From assembly GCA_003576685.1 (NCBI GenBank), contig QOZR01000010.1:62001-126000 (forward strand): DNA of 64,000 nucleotides, in the 5' to 3' direction. The translations under genes and the position numbers were made by a program. The DNA comes from Virgifigura deserti (GTDB taxonomy: Bacteria > Pseudomonadota > Alphaproteobacteria > Dongiales > Dongiaceae). How positions within the stretch are numbered: position 1 is the stretch's first letter; each line of letters opens with the position of its first letter. Of this stretch, positions 42,253 through 51,476 are shown one piece after another. Under the pieces are notes generated by a model that saw nothing but the letters and a program-made list of their open reading frames with translations, was not told where the DNA came from and searched no databases.

Positions 42253-42513
42253 TCAAGACTCGGCTTCGCCGTGCTCGGACAGCCTAGCCTTGCCGTAGCT
42301 GAGCGCTTTGGACAGTTCGGCGAGCTCGGCATTCTCCTGATGCATGCTCTCGTCCCGGCCGACTCCCTCCGCCATCGGGATAAGCCGGTCTTCCTGCTCC
42401 AGGCTCCGCAACAGCCTGTCCCAGGCGGCGTTGGGCTGCCTCGGCCAGACCCGCACCAGTTCGGCCAGGATGTTGATCTGCGGACCAGTGAGAGTCAGCG
42501 TTCGCTGGTTCAT
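42253..42513 (-). CDS. Hypothetical 86-residue protein
   Basis: I do not recognise a family. The protein is mixed charge with predicted helices (LTGPQINILAELVRVWPR and QENAELAELSKALSYGK) and no membrane segment or signal. The ATG at 42513 has a weak GGGACAG upstream. Codon use fits the surroundings, and no larger gene competes for the space, so it is probably real. It sits alone between the transglutaminase-like gene and the plus-strand PAS protein. Confidence 0.5.
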   Translation of the reverse strand: MNQRTLTLTGPQINILAELVRVWPRQPNAAWDRLLRSLEQEDRLIPMAEGVGRDESMHQENAELAELSKALSYGKARLSEHGEAES

Positions 42514-42645
42514 GTGATGCTGTCCCGACGTCGTGACTACGCCCCCTACATTAGGGAGCTTCGATGGGGTCCGGAACCGGCGGTCCGCAATTGATAACCG
42601 TCCATTAAGCGGTTAAGGCATAGAACTCCGGGTTCATGGCCGGAC

Positions 42646-44850
42646 TTGAATTTGGGCCTGGACCGATATCGCCTTGCCGGGCGCGGACGAACATCGAGGC
42701 GCTTTTTGGCACAGCAGAGTGAAACCGCTCCATCCGCCGTCCGGCGACCGGCCGATCTGAAGCTGGCGCTTTCCGCCGCAGCCTTGCTCCTAGTCGGGCT
42801 GGTCGGAGTTCTGCTCGTTTTCCGCTTCATCGAGGCGGAGCGCGAGCGCGAGTTCCGGATCTGGCAGGCACGCCTCGGCATCGTCGCCGAAAGCCGGTCC
42901 TCGGCCGTCCAGGGCTGGCTGACCGCGCAGCTCGACGAGATGACCGGCTTGGCCGAGAATGCGGCGCTGCAGCTTTACTTGTCGGAAATCGTGCTTGCGG
43001 GCGACGACCCCGAGCGCCTCGCGCGCGCGCAGGCGCAGACCGACTACCTGCGCAACCTGCTCGTCGTCACGGCCGATCGCTCCGGGTTCGCGGCGCCGGG
43101 CGGCGGTACGCCGGTTCAGGCCAACCTGCCGCGCATCGGGGCGGCCGGTCTGGCGCTGGTCGATCGCAGCGGACGGGTTGTCGTTGCCACGCCGGGCATG
43201 CCGCCGGTCGACGGCGCGCTCGGCGAATTCATCCGCGCCATGCCGCCGGCCGAACGCGGCCTCCTCGATCCGTTCCTGAATCGGGCCGGCGCGCCGTCGA
43301 TGGCCTTCGCCGCGCCGGTCTTCGCGATCCAGAGCAACCCGGACCCGAGCACGCAGATCGGCTTCGTCGTCGGCGTCAAGGAGGTCGCGGACGAGCTCTA
43401 TCCGCTGCTGCGCCAACCCGGCGAAACCAGCCGGACCGGTCGGGCCGTGCTGGTGCGTCCCGCCGGCGCGATGATCGAGTATCTGTCGCCGCTGCCGGGC
43501 GGAGAGCCGCCGCTGAGCGTCAAGATGGCGCGCGACACCCCGAACCTCGCCGCCGCCTTCGCGATCGAGAATCCGGGTGGCTTCGCTGTTCGACACGACA
43601 TTACCAATCACGAGGTGCTGCTGACCAGCCGCCCCATCGCGACAGCTCCCACGATAGCTCCCTGGACCTTGATCTATCAGATCGATCGCGACGAGGCCCT
43701 CGCCGACAGCGAAACGCGGCTTCACCGCCTGCTCGCGATGCTTCTGCTCGCCATCGCCCTGGCCGGCGTGGTCATCGTCGCGGTCTGGCGCCATGGCAGC
43801 TCGCGCCGCGCCGCTCGATCCGCGAGCCAGTATCGGCAGACCGCGGAGCAGCTCGACAGCCAGCGCCGTCTCTTGCGCGTGGTGACCGACAGCCAGCCGA
43901 CCAGCATCTTCATTCTCGACCCGGAGGGCCGCTACCGGTTCGCCAACCGCCAGGTGAGCCGAATAGCCGGCATCGCGGCTGCGGACATGACTGGCAAGCC
44001 GATCGGCAATGTGCTCGGCCCGGACGTGGCGAAGCGGTATCTGACTCTGAACCGTCAGGCCCTCGAGTCCGGGCAGCGTGTCTCCAACATCATGCGCAGC
44101 GACGGCAACGGCCAACTCCGCGTGATGCAATCGGAGCATATCCCGCTCGACGCACCTAATGGCATGCCGGACGGTGTTGCCGGTGGCGTTTTGGTGGTCG
44201 AGCGCGATATCACCGATGCGGTCACCGAGCGCGAGAAGCGGTCGCGGATCCTCGACCAGCTGGTGAAAACCCTGGTCGGCATCGTAGATCGCCGCGATCC
44301 GTTCGCCGCGGACCATTCGTCGCGCGTCGCCTTGATCGCCCGCGCGATCGCCGCCGAGATGGGCCTGAGCGTCACCGACATCGACACCGCCGAGACGGCC
44401 GGAAACCTGCTTAATCTGGGCAAGATCCTGGTCACGCCCGACCTGCTGACCCGCAGCGGCGCGCTGAGCGACAGCGAGCGCGAGCAGGTGCGGATCAGCA
44501 TGCAGACCAGCGCCGACATGCTGCAAGGGATCGAGTTCGACGGCCCGGTGGTCGAGACCCTGCGCCAGGCGCAGGCGCGTTGGGACGGCACGGGCATCCC
44601 CGCGGGCCTCGCTGGCGAGGATATCCTGATCACCGCGCGGATCATCGCCGTCGCGAATGCTTTCATAGGCATGATCAGCCGACGGGCGCACCGTGCCGCG
44701 CTGACCATGGATCAGGCGATCGAAGTGCTGCTCGACGAGGTCGGCACCAGCTTCGACCGGCGCGTCGTCGCCGCCCTGATCAACTATCTCGACAATCACG
44801 GGGGGCGCGCCCGTTGGTCGGACCTGGAAGATCCCGCGGTCGCGTCTTAG
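42646..44850 (+). CDS. Membrane PAS protein with degenerate HD-GYP domain
   Basis: This 734-residue protein has two membrane helices (about 40-61 and 361-382) framing a 300-residue periplasmic sensor, a PAS domain (about 405-520) and an HD-GYP-like domain (about 535-720). In active HD-GYP enzymes, HD, HHE and the GYP loop bind metals and cut c-di-GMP. Here the LHDIGK position reads LNLGKI (590-594), the HHE position reads QAQ (641-643), GYP reads GIP and VAD reads VAN, so metal binding is probably lost. His557 survives. Starts are TTG 42646 or, with GAGGCG upstream, TTG 42706. Confidence 0.8.
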   Translation: MNLGLDRYRLAGRGRTSRRFLAQQSETAPSAVRRPADLKLALSAAALLLVGLVGVLLVFRFIEAEREREFRIWQARLGIVAESRSSAVQGWLTAQLDEMTGLAENAALQLYLSEIVLAGDDPERLARAQAQTDYLRNLLVVTADRSGFAAPGGGTPVQANLPRIGAAGLALVDRSGRVVVATPGMPPVDGALGEFIRAMPPAERGLLDPFLNRAGAPSMAFAAPVFAIQSNPDPSTQIGFVVGVKEVADELYPLLRQPGETSRTGRAVLVRPAGAMIEYLSPLPGGEPPLSVKMARDTPNLAAAFAIENPGGFAVRHDITNHEVLLTSRPIATAPTIAPWTLIYQIDRDEALADSETRLHRLLAMLLLAIALAGVVIVAVWRHGSSRRAARSASQYRQTAEQLDSQRRLLRVVTDSQPTSIFILDPEGRYRFANRQVSRIAGIAAADMTGKPIGNVLGPDVAKRYLTLNRQALESGQRVSNIMRSDGNGQLRVMQSEHIPLDAPNGMPDGVAGGVLVVERDITDAVTEREKRSRILDQLVKTLVGIVDRRDPFAADHSSRVALIARAIAAEMGLSVTDIDTAETAGNLLNLGKILVTPDLLTRSGALSDSEREQVRISMQTSADMLQGIEFDGPVVETLRQAQARWDGTGIPAGLAGEDILITARIIAVANAFIGMISRRAHRAALTMDQAIEVLLDEVGTSFDRRVVAALINYLDNHGGRARWSDLEDPAVAS

Positions 44851-44889
44851 TTGTAAGGTCGAAACCGCGACCGTCTCCGGATTCTAAGG

Positions 44890-45651
44890 ATGAAAGTGTC
44901 GAACGCGATGCCCGAAACAGCCTTGAAGCGGGACCCGATCGTGCCGCCGGGCAGTTGCGTCTACGCGATCGGCGACATTCACGGACGCGCTGATCTGCTG
45001 GAAATCCTGCATCGGAAGATCTGCGAGGATGCGGCATCCCGCAGGGCGAAGCGGCGGGTCGTTGTCTATCTCGGCGACTACATCGACCGGGGCAGCAGCT
45101 CTCGCCAGGTGATCGACCTGCTGCTCGACCGGCCTCTCCCCGGATTCGAGGCGATCCATCTCCTCGGTAATCACGAGGACAGTCTGCTGCGCTTCCTCGA
45201 CGATACCGTTGCCGGTCCACCGTGGCTGTTCTATGGCGGTGAGGCGACCGTCGCGAGTTATGGGATCAACCCGGCCGCACAGCTTCCCGCCGGAGAAGAT
45301 CCGATTCTGCGGATGCAGGCGGAGTTGCGCCGTCGCCTGCCGCCGCGCCATCTGGAGTTTCTGAAGGGTCTCAAACTGATGCATGTCGAGGGCGACTACC
45401 TGTTCGTTCATGCCGGGATCCGGCCGGGCGTCCCGCTCGATCGGCAGAAGCCCGAGGATCTGCTGTGGATCCGGCGCGAGTTCCTGACCTCGACCATCGA
45501 CCATGGCCGGGTCGTCGTGCATGGCCACAGCATCTCGACCTGGCCGGAGAACCGGGCGAACCGGATCGGCATCGATACCGGCGCCTTCGCCTCCGATCGG
45601 CTGACCTGCCTCGTTCTCGAAGGCAAGGCTCGCTCCTTCCTGCAGAGTTGA
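44890..45651 (+). CDS. PPP-family serine/threonine phosphatase-like metallophosphoesterase
   Basis: This 253-residue cytoplasmic enzyme has the full PPP metal motifs: GDIHGRADLL, GDYIDRGSSS, GNHEDSLL and a distal His in VVVHGHSIS. It resembles bacterial bis(5-nucleosyl)-tetraphosphatase/PrpE-type phosphatases. It starts 39 bases after the PAS protein gene and may be co-transcribed with it, which would link it to signalling. It ends two bases from the convergent mmcB stop. Confidence 0.9.
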   Translation: MKVSNAMPETALKRDPIVPPGSCVYAIGDIHGRADLLEILHRKICEDAASRRAKRRVVVYLGDYIDRGSSSRQVIDLLLDRPLPGFEAIHLLGNHEDSLLRFLDDTVAGPPWLFYGGEATVASYGINPAAQLPAGEDPILRMQAELRRRLPPRHLEFLKGLKLMHVEGDYLFVHAGIRPGVPLDRQKPEDLLWIRREFLTSTIDHGRVVVHGHSISTWPENRANRIGIDTGAFASDRLTCLVLEGKARSFLQS

Positions 45652-45653
45652 CG

Positions 45654-46118
45654 TCAGACCGGCGGATCGATCAACCGTTGCAGCCGCTGGCTCGCAGTTC
45701 GGGCGATCTTCAGGATTTGCGCCCGCCGCCGGCTGCCGTTCATCGCCAGAACCGGCGCCTGGCGCAGGATCTCGGCGCCATAGTCGTCGGCGACGATCAG
45801 TCCGCAATCGGTCGGCAGCAGGTCGCGGGGGAAGGTGGCCGGCACCGCGAAGTAGAAGAGGTCGCAGAACTCCAGATAGTCCTGCCATTTGCGGTCGCTG
45901 CGGAAATCCGCGACCGAGGTCTTGATCTCGACGATGACCGTCCCGCCACGGGCGTCGACACCGATCACATCGACCCGTCGCCCCGTTCTCAGCGGAAATT
46001 CGGTCAGCACGCTATATCCGCGCTCCGCCAGGGCGCGACAGACGCCGCGAGCCAGCCGGACGGCCGCGAAGCGGGTATCATCGGCGCAGAGCGGAGGTGC
46101 GGTCTCCTGAACGGACAT
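45654..46118 (-). CDS. mmcB: MmcB-family DNA repair protein
   Basis: This 154-residue protein fits the alphaproteobacterial MmcB family, named from Caulobacter where it is damage-inducible and linked to mitomycin C tolerance. It has a PD-(D/E)xK nuclease-like core with RRVDVIGVDARGGTVIVEIK (Asp and ExK residues), then SDRKWQDYLEFCDLFYFAVP. ATG 46118 (MSVQETAPPL) is chosen over the longer frame. It is divergent from mtgA. Confidence 0.85.
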   Translation of the reverse strand: MSVQETAPPLCADDTRFAAVRLARGVCRALAERGYSVLTEFPLRTGRRVDVIGVDARGGTVIVEIKTSVADFRSDRKWQDYLEFCDLFYFAVPATFPRDLLPTDCGLIVADDYGAEILRQAPVLAMNGSRRRAQILKIARTASQRLQRLIDPPV

Positions 46119-46311
46119 GAACGGGTCGGCGGACGAGTTGATGAATATGAACGGAACAAGAGCTTTGGCGCAAATCGGTGGCGCTGTCCATGATTCATCG
46201 TGAGACCCTGATGCCTGGAAAATCCCGCCGTCGCCGCGTAGAGTTGCGCCATGCTTGGACATGCGTCGCGGCCGGAGCCTGATCGGTGGATCCTGCTCTA
46301 GGGGGAATGGA

Positions 46312-47049
46312 GTGAAGTTCGTCAGGCGGATTCGCAACGGTCTGGTACGCCTCCTGTCGGGCTTCACGGGAGCACTCCTCAGGCAGATTCGCAGAGGCTT
46401 GATACTCCTCGTCGCGGGCTTTCTTGTCCTTTCGGTCGGCTTCGTCCTGCTCTATGGCGTTCTGCCGCCGCCGGTGACGCCGTTGATGGTAATTCGCATG
46501 GTCGAGGGAGAGGAACTCCGCAAGGATTGGCGCTCCTATGACGAGATTTCACCGCATCTCGTCCAGGCGGTCCTGGCGTCCGAGGACACTCGCTTCTGCG
46601 AGCATTCCGGATTCGATTGGAACGCGCTGCGAATGGCCGTCGCCCAGAACCTGGAGGGCGGGCAAACCCTCGGCGCCAGCACCATCACAATGCAGACGGC
46701 GAAGAACCTCTTCCTCTGGCCGGCACGGACCTACCTACGGAAAGGTCTGGAGGCTTATTTCACCATTTTGATTGAGCTGTTCTGGAACAAGCGGCGGATC
46801 ATCGAAACCTATGTGAATGTGGCCGAATGGGGCGCCGGCATCTATGGCGCGGAGGCAGCCGCCCAGGCGTATTTCGGCAAGTCCGCCGACGAGCTGACCC
46901 GCCGCGAGGCATCACTGCTCGCCGCCGTGCTTCCCAACCCGCGACGCTGGTCGGCAAGCCAGCCGACGCGATATATCGAGCGGCGTGCCGCGACCATCCG
47001 GGCCCGGATGAGGATCATGCCCGACCGTGGCGCGCAACCCTGCGGTTAG
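46312..47049 (+). CDS. mtgA: Monofunctional peptidoglycan glycosyltransferase
   Basis: This 245-residue enzyme polymerises lipid II without a transpeptidase domain. One N-terminal membrane helix (about 28-50) precedes a GT51 domain with catalytic Glu in LASEDTRFCEHSGFDW and motif GASTITMQTAKNLFLWP and YVNVAEWGAGIYGAEAA. GTG 46312 follows GGGGGAATGGA, a good ribosome-binding site; an ATG at 46261 is also in frame. A MATE transporter gene follows about 200 bases later. Confidence 0.93.
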   Translation: MKFVRRIRNGLVRLLSGFTGALLRQIRRGLILLVAGFLVLSVGFVLLYGVLPPPVTPLMVIRMVEGEELRKDWRSYDEISPHLVQAVLASEDTRFCEHSGFDWNALRMAVAQNLEGGQTLGASTITMQTAKNLFLWPARTYLRKGLEAYFTILIELFWNKRRIIETYVNVAEWGAGIYGAEAAAQAYFGKSADELTRREASLLAAVLPNPRRWSASQPTRYIERRAATIRARMRIMPDRGAQPCG

Positions 47050-47253
47050 ATATCGGTTCCCGCATGAAATTGATCGGGCTCGGCTGACTCTCTGAAACCG
47101 TTTGGTCCAAGTCCGAGAGCTGTCGTCGAACGGCGTCTGGCCATTGAATGTCTCCGCTCACCCGACCTCAAAGCTTGCATCGGTACCGGAATCCATCGAT
47201 AAGCCGGGTCCGGCTTGCGGCCGTTGCGGACCGGAGCGTTTCAGGCGAACAAG

Positions 47254-48645
47254 ATGACAAGCGATACGGTCAGCAGAACGGAGCCAATGGCCGCCGCCCA
47301 GTCATGGGCGGCGCATTTTCGCGCGACGGTGATGCTGGGTCTGCCGCTGATCGGTGCGCAGCTTGCGCAGATGGCGATCAACACGACCGACGTGGTGATG
47401 CTCGGGTGGCTGGGGGTAACGCAACTGGCGGCCGGCGTTCTCGCGACCCAGATGTTCTTCATCTTCTACATATTCGGGGCCGGCTTCACCAACGCGGTCA
47501 TGCCGATTGCCGCGCATGCCCAGGGGCGCGGCGACGCGGCGGGCGTGCGCCGGTCGGTGCGCATGGGGTTGTGGGTCGTGGCGCTCTACAGCGCCGTGGT
47601 GATGGTCCCGCTGTGGAACGCCGAAGCCATCCTCGTCGGGCTCGGCCAGGATGCCGAGCTCTCGCGGCTTGCCGGCGAATATATGCACGTGGCGCAATGG
47701 GGAATGTTCCCCGCGCTCGTCATCATGGGGCTGCGCTCATTCTTCACGGCGATCGGGCGGGCGCAGATCATTCTCTGGGCGACGCTGTCGGGCGCTCTGC
47801 TCAACGCGATCCTCAACTATGCTTTCATTTTCGGGCATTTCGGCGCTCCGGCCCTTGGTGTCGTGGGGGCGGCCGTGGGGTCGCTGGCCACCAATCTGCT
47901 GATTGCCGCCGTTTTGATCGTCTACTCCCGCGCGAAGCCGGCTTTCCGTGTCTACGATCTCTATGTTCGGCTCTGGCGCCCGGACTGGGACGCATTTTTC
48001 GACGTGCTGCGGCTCGGCCTGCCGATCTCGATGACGATCATTGCCGAAATCGGGCTGTTTATGATGGCCTCGCTGATGATGGGGTGGTTGGGAACGATCC
48101 CGCTCGCGGCGCACGGGATTGCGGTGCAGCTCGCGGGGATCGCCTTCATGATCCCACTCGGCCTGTCGCATGCCGCGACGGTCCGCATCGGGCAAGCCCA
48201 CGGGCGCAACGACCTGGACGATCTCGATCGGGCGGCGAAGGCGGCGCTTGTCATCGCCGCGGCCGTGTCCGTCACGGGGGCTGCGCTTTTCTGGCTGATT
48301 CCGGACCTGTTGATCGGGCTGTTTCTCGACGATGCCGATCCGCAATCGGCCGGCGTGGCACGCGTCGCGGTTCCCCTTCTTGCCGTCGCCGCAGCCTTTC
48401 AGGTCGCCGACAGCCTTCAGGTGGTCGCCAGCGGCCTGCTGCGCGGTCTGAAGGATACGCGCGTCCCTATGATCATGGCCCTCTTCAGCTATTGGATCGT
48501 CGGCCTCTCGGGGGCCTACGTCTTCGGCTTCCTGTTCAGATTCGGCGGCGTCGGCATTTGGACGGGCTTGGCGCTCGGCCTCGCCTCGGCCGCGCTGCTG
48601 ATGAACTGGCGATTCCATCGCCGCGACGCCTATGGGCTGCTCTGA
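47254..48645 (+). CDS. MATE-family multidrug efflux transporter (NorM-like)
   Basis: This 463-residue membrane protein has the MATE length and topology, with N-terminal blocks LGLPLIGAQLAQMAINTTDV and GLRSFFTAIGRAQ, and a symmetric second half (LRLGLPISMTIIAEIGLFMM). MATE carriers export cationic drugs or metabolites in exchange for Na+ or H+. ATG 47254 is chosen; an earlier start at 47215 is possible. A long second frame overlaps the whole gene but carries no protein family. Confidence 0.93.
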   Translation: MTSDTVSRTEPMAAAQSWAAHFRATVMLGLPLIGAQLAQMAINTTDVVMLGWLGVTQLAAGVLATQMFFIFYIFGAGFTNAVMPIAAHAQGRGDAAGVRRSVRMGLWVVALYSAVVMVPLWNAEAILVGLGQDAELSRLAGEYMHVAQWGMFPALVIMGLRSFFTAIGRAQIILWATLSGALLNAILNYAFIFGHFGAPALGVVGAAVGSLATNLLIAAVLIVYSRAKPAFRVYDLYVRLWRPDWDAFFDVLRLGLPISMTIIAEIGLFMMASLMMGWLGTIPLAAHGIAVQLAGIAFMIPLGLSHAATVRIGQAHGRNDLDDLDRAAKAALVIAAAVSVTGAALFWLIPDLLIGLFLDDADPQSAGVARVAVPLLAVAAAFQVADSLQVVASGLLRGLKDTRVPMIMALFSYWIVGLSGAYVFGFLFRFGGVGIWTGLALGLASAALLMNWRFHRRDAYGLL

Positions 48646-48777
48646 CAATAGCAATCCACGGCGCTGCCGATACGACTGGAATCGCCCGCAGGGCAGTATA
48701 AGATCCATCATGCCCGTCAACTGCCTCTCGGCATCGGACGACCGGGCCGGACGACCACGAGCGAGGCGCGAGCACCG

Positions 48778-49575
48778 ATGAAGAGCAAAGGCGTGAGCGG
48801 TTCGGTGAGGATGGCGCTCAAAGTTGCTTTCGCGTCGGCCTGGTTCGCGATGGCTCCGGCGGCGACATCCGCGCTGGCCGACTGCGGTGACTCGCCGGAA
48901 CCGAATGTCGACTGGTCGGGCTGCGACAAATACAAGCTGGATCTCGGCAAGGCCGACCTGCACGAGGCCGATCTGGCCAGAGCCGAACTCAGCCGGACCA
49001 ATCTGCGCGCCGCCGACCTTCGCGCGGCGACGCTGACGTCGGCAAATCTCAGCCGCGCCAACCTTGCTGGCGCGGACCTCGGCGGCGCCGACCTGAGCGG
49101 TGCGGACCTCGGCAAGGCGTCACTGGTCAAAACCCGGCTTCACGGGGCGACGCTCCACAAGACCTATTTCGGCCGCACCGATCTGAGCGAGGCCGATCTA
49201 AGCGATGCCGATCTGACCAAGGCGGAGCTTGCCCGCGCTGTTCTCGTCGAGGCGCGGCTCAATCGTGCCAAGCTTGACAAGGCCGATCTGGGCCGGGCCA
49301 AGCTGGACGGAGCCGACTTGCGGCAGGCAAGCCTCATCAAGGCCGATCTCAACCGAGCGAGCCTAAAAGCTGTTCGGCTCGAAGGTGCGGATCTGACCGG
49401 CGCCGATCTCTACAACGCCCGGCTGCACGGCGTCGACTTGGCGCAGACCCGCGGGTTGACGCAGGCGCAGCTCGATCAGGCCTGCGGTGATCTCGACACC
49501 GCACTCCCGGCCGGGCTCGTCCGGCCCAAAGACTGGCCCTGCCCGGTCCCGATCGACGAGCCGGATACGGACTGA
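48778..49575 (+). CDS. Secreted pentapeptide-repeat protein
   Basis: This 265-residue protein has a signal peptide (VAFASAWFAMAPAATSALAD) and then about 36 tandem pentapeptides of the A(D/N)LxX type, for example ADLHEADLARAELSRTNLRA, forming a right-handed quadrilateral beta-helix (residues about 55-240). Cysteines at the N-cap (DCGD, SGCDKY) and the C-cap (DQACGD, WPCP) may form disulfides. Periplasmic pentapeptide proteins have no general known function; a gyrase-protecting role is unlikely for an exported protein. Confidence 0.88.
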   Translation: MKSKGVSGSVRMALKVAFASAWFAMAPAATSALADCGDSPEPNVDWSGCDKYKLDLGKADLHEADLARAELSRTNLRAADLRAATLTSANLSRANLAGADLGGADLSGADLGKASLVKTRLHGATLHKTYFGRTDLSEADLSDADLTKAELARAVLVEARLNRAKLDKADLGRAKLDGADLRQASLIKADLNRASLKAVRLEGADLTGADLYNARLHGVDLAQTRGLTQAQLDQACGDLDTALPAGLVRPKDWPCPVPIDEPDTD

Positions 49576-49613
49576 AACCTGCCGGGCGCGTCCGATCGCT
49601 GCGGACCCGACGA

Positions 49614-49823
49614 TCAGCCTTTCAGGGCGTTGTATAAAGCGCCGATCGGCGGAACCACGACACCGATCGCAAGAATCGACCAATAAATAATCCCCTGGAC
49701 GAGATCCACGATCGGGTGGACGGACACTTCCTCGTCGTCCTCATGGAGCTTGACGACCTCGGCAGGGCGCAGAGTCCTCGCGGTGGCTGGCGCCTCCGCG
49801 AGGTCCGATGGGGCGGGCTGCAT
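49614..49823 (-). CDS. Small membrane protein, 69 residues
   Basis: The protein begins MQPAPSDLAEAP, has an acidic middle (KLHEDDEEVSVHP) and one C-terminal hydrophobic helix (IVDLVQGIIYWSILAIGVVV). ATG 49823 has GAGGA eight bases upstream; the longer frame from 49892 lacks a site. I do not recognise a family. The hairpin ATCGGA-TTT-TCCGAT at 49915-49929 lies upstream and the region up to 50057 is AT-rich, consistent with a promoter. Confidence 0.6.
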   Translation of the reverse strand: MQPAPSDLAEAPATARTLRPAEVVKLHEDDEEVSVHPIVDLVQGIIYWSILAIGVVVPPIGALYNALKG

Positions 49824-50057
49824 GGACAAGTCCTCACAGACAGCATGAACAACCGATATAGAAGAAATGCAACTGAGAATGAGTTTTGACAAACGAATTT
49901 TATAGCGCCTTCAAATCGGATTTTCCGATGAATAAGCGCGGCAGGACTCATGCCGACCCGTAGGAAGTCCAGCGCTAAGCGCTTCGGATGCGCGACAAGG
50001 CTGGAAACACCTGGCTATGAGCGGACCATGCGAGCCTCGATAGGCAGGGAAAAGAAT

Positions 50058-50372
50058 TCAGCGCGAATAGACGCCGATCAACTCGGCCTCGGGAGCACCT
50101 CCGGCTGCGCTAGGCGCGCGACTTCGGCCCCGCTGGCCGAAGTCGTTGATTGCCTGCCGGAAGCCGTCGGCCAACGTCTCTGGCCCGTGACCTTCCGCAA
50201 GTCCCGTCCACTCCCGCGGTATGTCATAGGCCGCCCAGTGCTGGAACAGACCCGACGGTGCATCGGGGTCATGGCAGAGGAGAGCGAAGCTGCGCATGTT
50301 CGGCGGTGCGCCGGACCACTGCAAGGGCGGCGAAACGTCTTCGCCGTCGCAACTATATCGCTTCGGGATTTC
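50058..50372 (-). pseudogene. Remnant of a YbhB/YbcL (PEBP) family gene
   Basis: The minus-strand frame reads EIPKRYSCDGEDVSPPLQWS then SGAPPNMRSFALLCHDPDAP, clearly a PEBP/Raf-kinase-inhibitor-like protein. The N-terminal part is cut by an in-frame TAA six bases before EIPKR, where functional relatives continue upstream. After INDFGQRG the usual YGGPxPP..H.Y block is missing and replaced by unrelated sequence to TGA 50058. Only TTG codons could start translation. It lies downstream of pfkB. Confidence 0.6.
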
Positions 50373-50425
50373 TGCGCCTTACGAGAGCTGCGGAAACGGT
50401 TCCGCTTGTCCGCCAGTCGTGGAGA

Positions 50426-51364
50426 TCAGGCATGGCCGGCGCTGAGTGCGGCGTAAAGCCGTTCGACGTCCTCGCGACGGCAGAGTTCGGTGCCGGGCGT
50501 CAGCAGGGTTGCGGCGGCGGCGGCGGCGGCGAACCGGCAGGTTTCCGGCAGTGGCCAGCCCCATGCGAGCGCCAGCGCCAAGCCGCCGACGAAACTGTCT
50601 CCCGCACCGACGGCGCTGACGACCGTCACATCGGGGGCCGGTACGTGACACCGATCGGCCTTCGAAACGATGAGAGCGCCCTCCGCGCCGTGCGACACCA
50701 CCACGATCTCGCTCGCGCCTTGTCCGATGAGATCGGCCGCGAAGGCCTCATGGTCACCGGGCCATTGAAGATCGCGGCCCGCCAGCTCACGAATCTCGTC
50801 CTTGTTGGGTTTCACTAGATAGACACCCTCCGCGAGGGCTTGGCGCAGCGCCGGCCCGGAACTGTCGACGACGAGGCGAAAGCCGCGGCGCTTCGCCTGC
50901 CGTGCCAATTGGGCATAGAAGTCCATCGGCACACCGGGCGGCAGACTCCCGCTGGCGACGACATAGGTGGCGTCGCCGGCTTCATCGTCGAGCAGGTGCA
51001 GGCAATGCCGCCACGCCGCCTCGTCGAGGGTCGGTCCCGGCATAACGAAGCGGAACCGATGCTGCGTCGAGGCTTCGTGGACCATGACATTCTGGCGCGT
51101 CTGGCCCGTGATCGGGAGGCCGCGCCCCGCCACGCCCTCCTTCTCGAGCAGATCGCCCAATGTCTGCCCGGCAACGCCGCCGGCGGTGTAGAGGGCCAGA
51201 GCCTCACCGCCTAGGCGCTTGATCACCCGGGCGACGTTAATCCCGCCGCCGCCCGGGTCGAGACGCGGCACCTCGCAGCGCAGCTTCTTTTCATGGACCA
51301 ACACCTCGACGGCGGTCGTCAGATCGAGCGCCGGGTTCATCGTTAGTGTCACGATCGGCGTCAT
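50426..51364 (-). CDS. pfkB: PfkB-family 6-phosphofructokinase / hexose kinase
   Basis: This 312-residue ribokinase-fold kinase resembles E. coli Pfk-2. It has LTMNPALDLTTAV at the start, the substrate loop DPGGGGINVARVIKRLGG, LVKPNKDEI, and the ATP and anion-hole motif VSAVGAGDSFVGGL containing the catalytic Asp. It would phosphorylate fructose-6-phosphate or another sugar phosphate; the tagatose alternative cannot be excluded. It is followed by the YbhB remnant. Confidence 0.92.
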   Translation of the reverse strand: MTPIVTLTMNPALDLTTAVEVLVHEKKLRCEVPRLDPGGGGINVARVIKRLGGEALALYTAGGVAGQTLGDLLEKEGVAGRGLPITGQTRQNVMVHEASTQHRFRFVMPGPTLDEAAWRHCLHLLDDEAGDATYVVASGSLPPGVPMDFYAQLARQAKRRGFRLVVDSSGPALRQALAEGVYLVKPNKDEIRELAGRDLQWPGDHEAFAADLIGQGASEIVVVSHGAEGALIVSKADRCHVPAPDVTVVSAVGAGDSFVGGLALALAWGWPLPETCRFAAAAAAATLLTPGTELCRREDVERLYAALSAGHA

Positions 51365-51476
51365 GACATTCCCGGAAAGCCCGGCCCGGAAAGCCCGTTG
51401 CGGCCCAGATGCCGGGTAGTGTGTAGCGCAGGTGTCGAACCGTCGAGAACGGCAGACCGATCAGCGGAAGATTGGT

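Noticed and set aside
42790..44799. 669-codon minus-strand open frame opposite the PAS/HD-GYP protein
   Set aside because: No recognisable domain; the plus-strand protein has clear PAS and HD-GYP-like features.
47148..48701. 517-codon second plus-strand frame over the MATE gene
   Set aside because: It is a frame-shifted shadow rich in Arg and Gly; the MATE frame carries the family pattern along its whole length.
48778..49575. Qnr-like gyrase-protection protein
   Set aside because: The pentapeptide protein carries a signal peptide and terminal cysteines, so it is exported and cannot reach gyrase.
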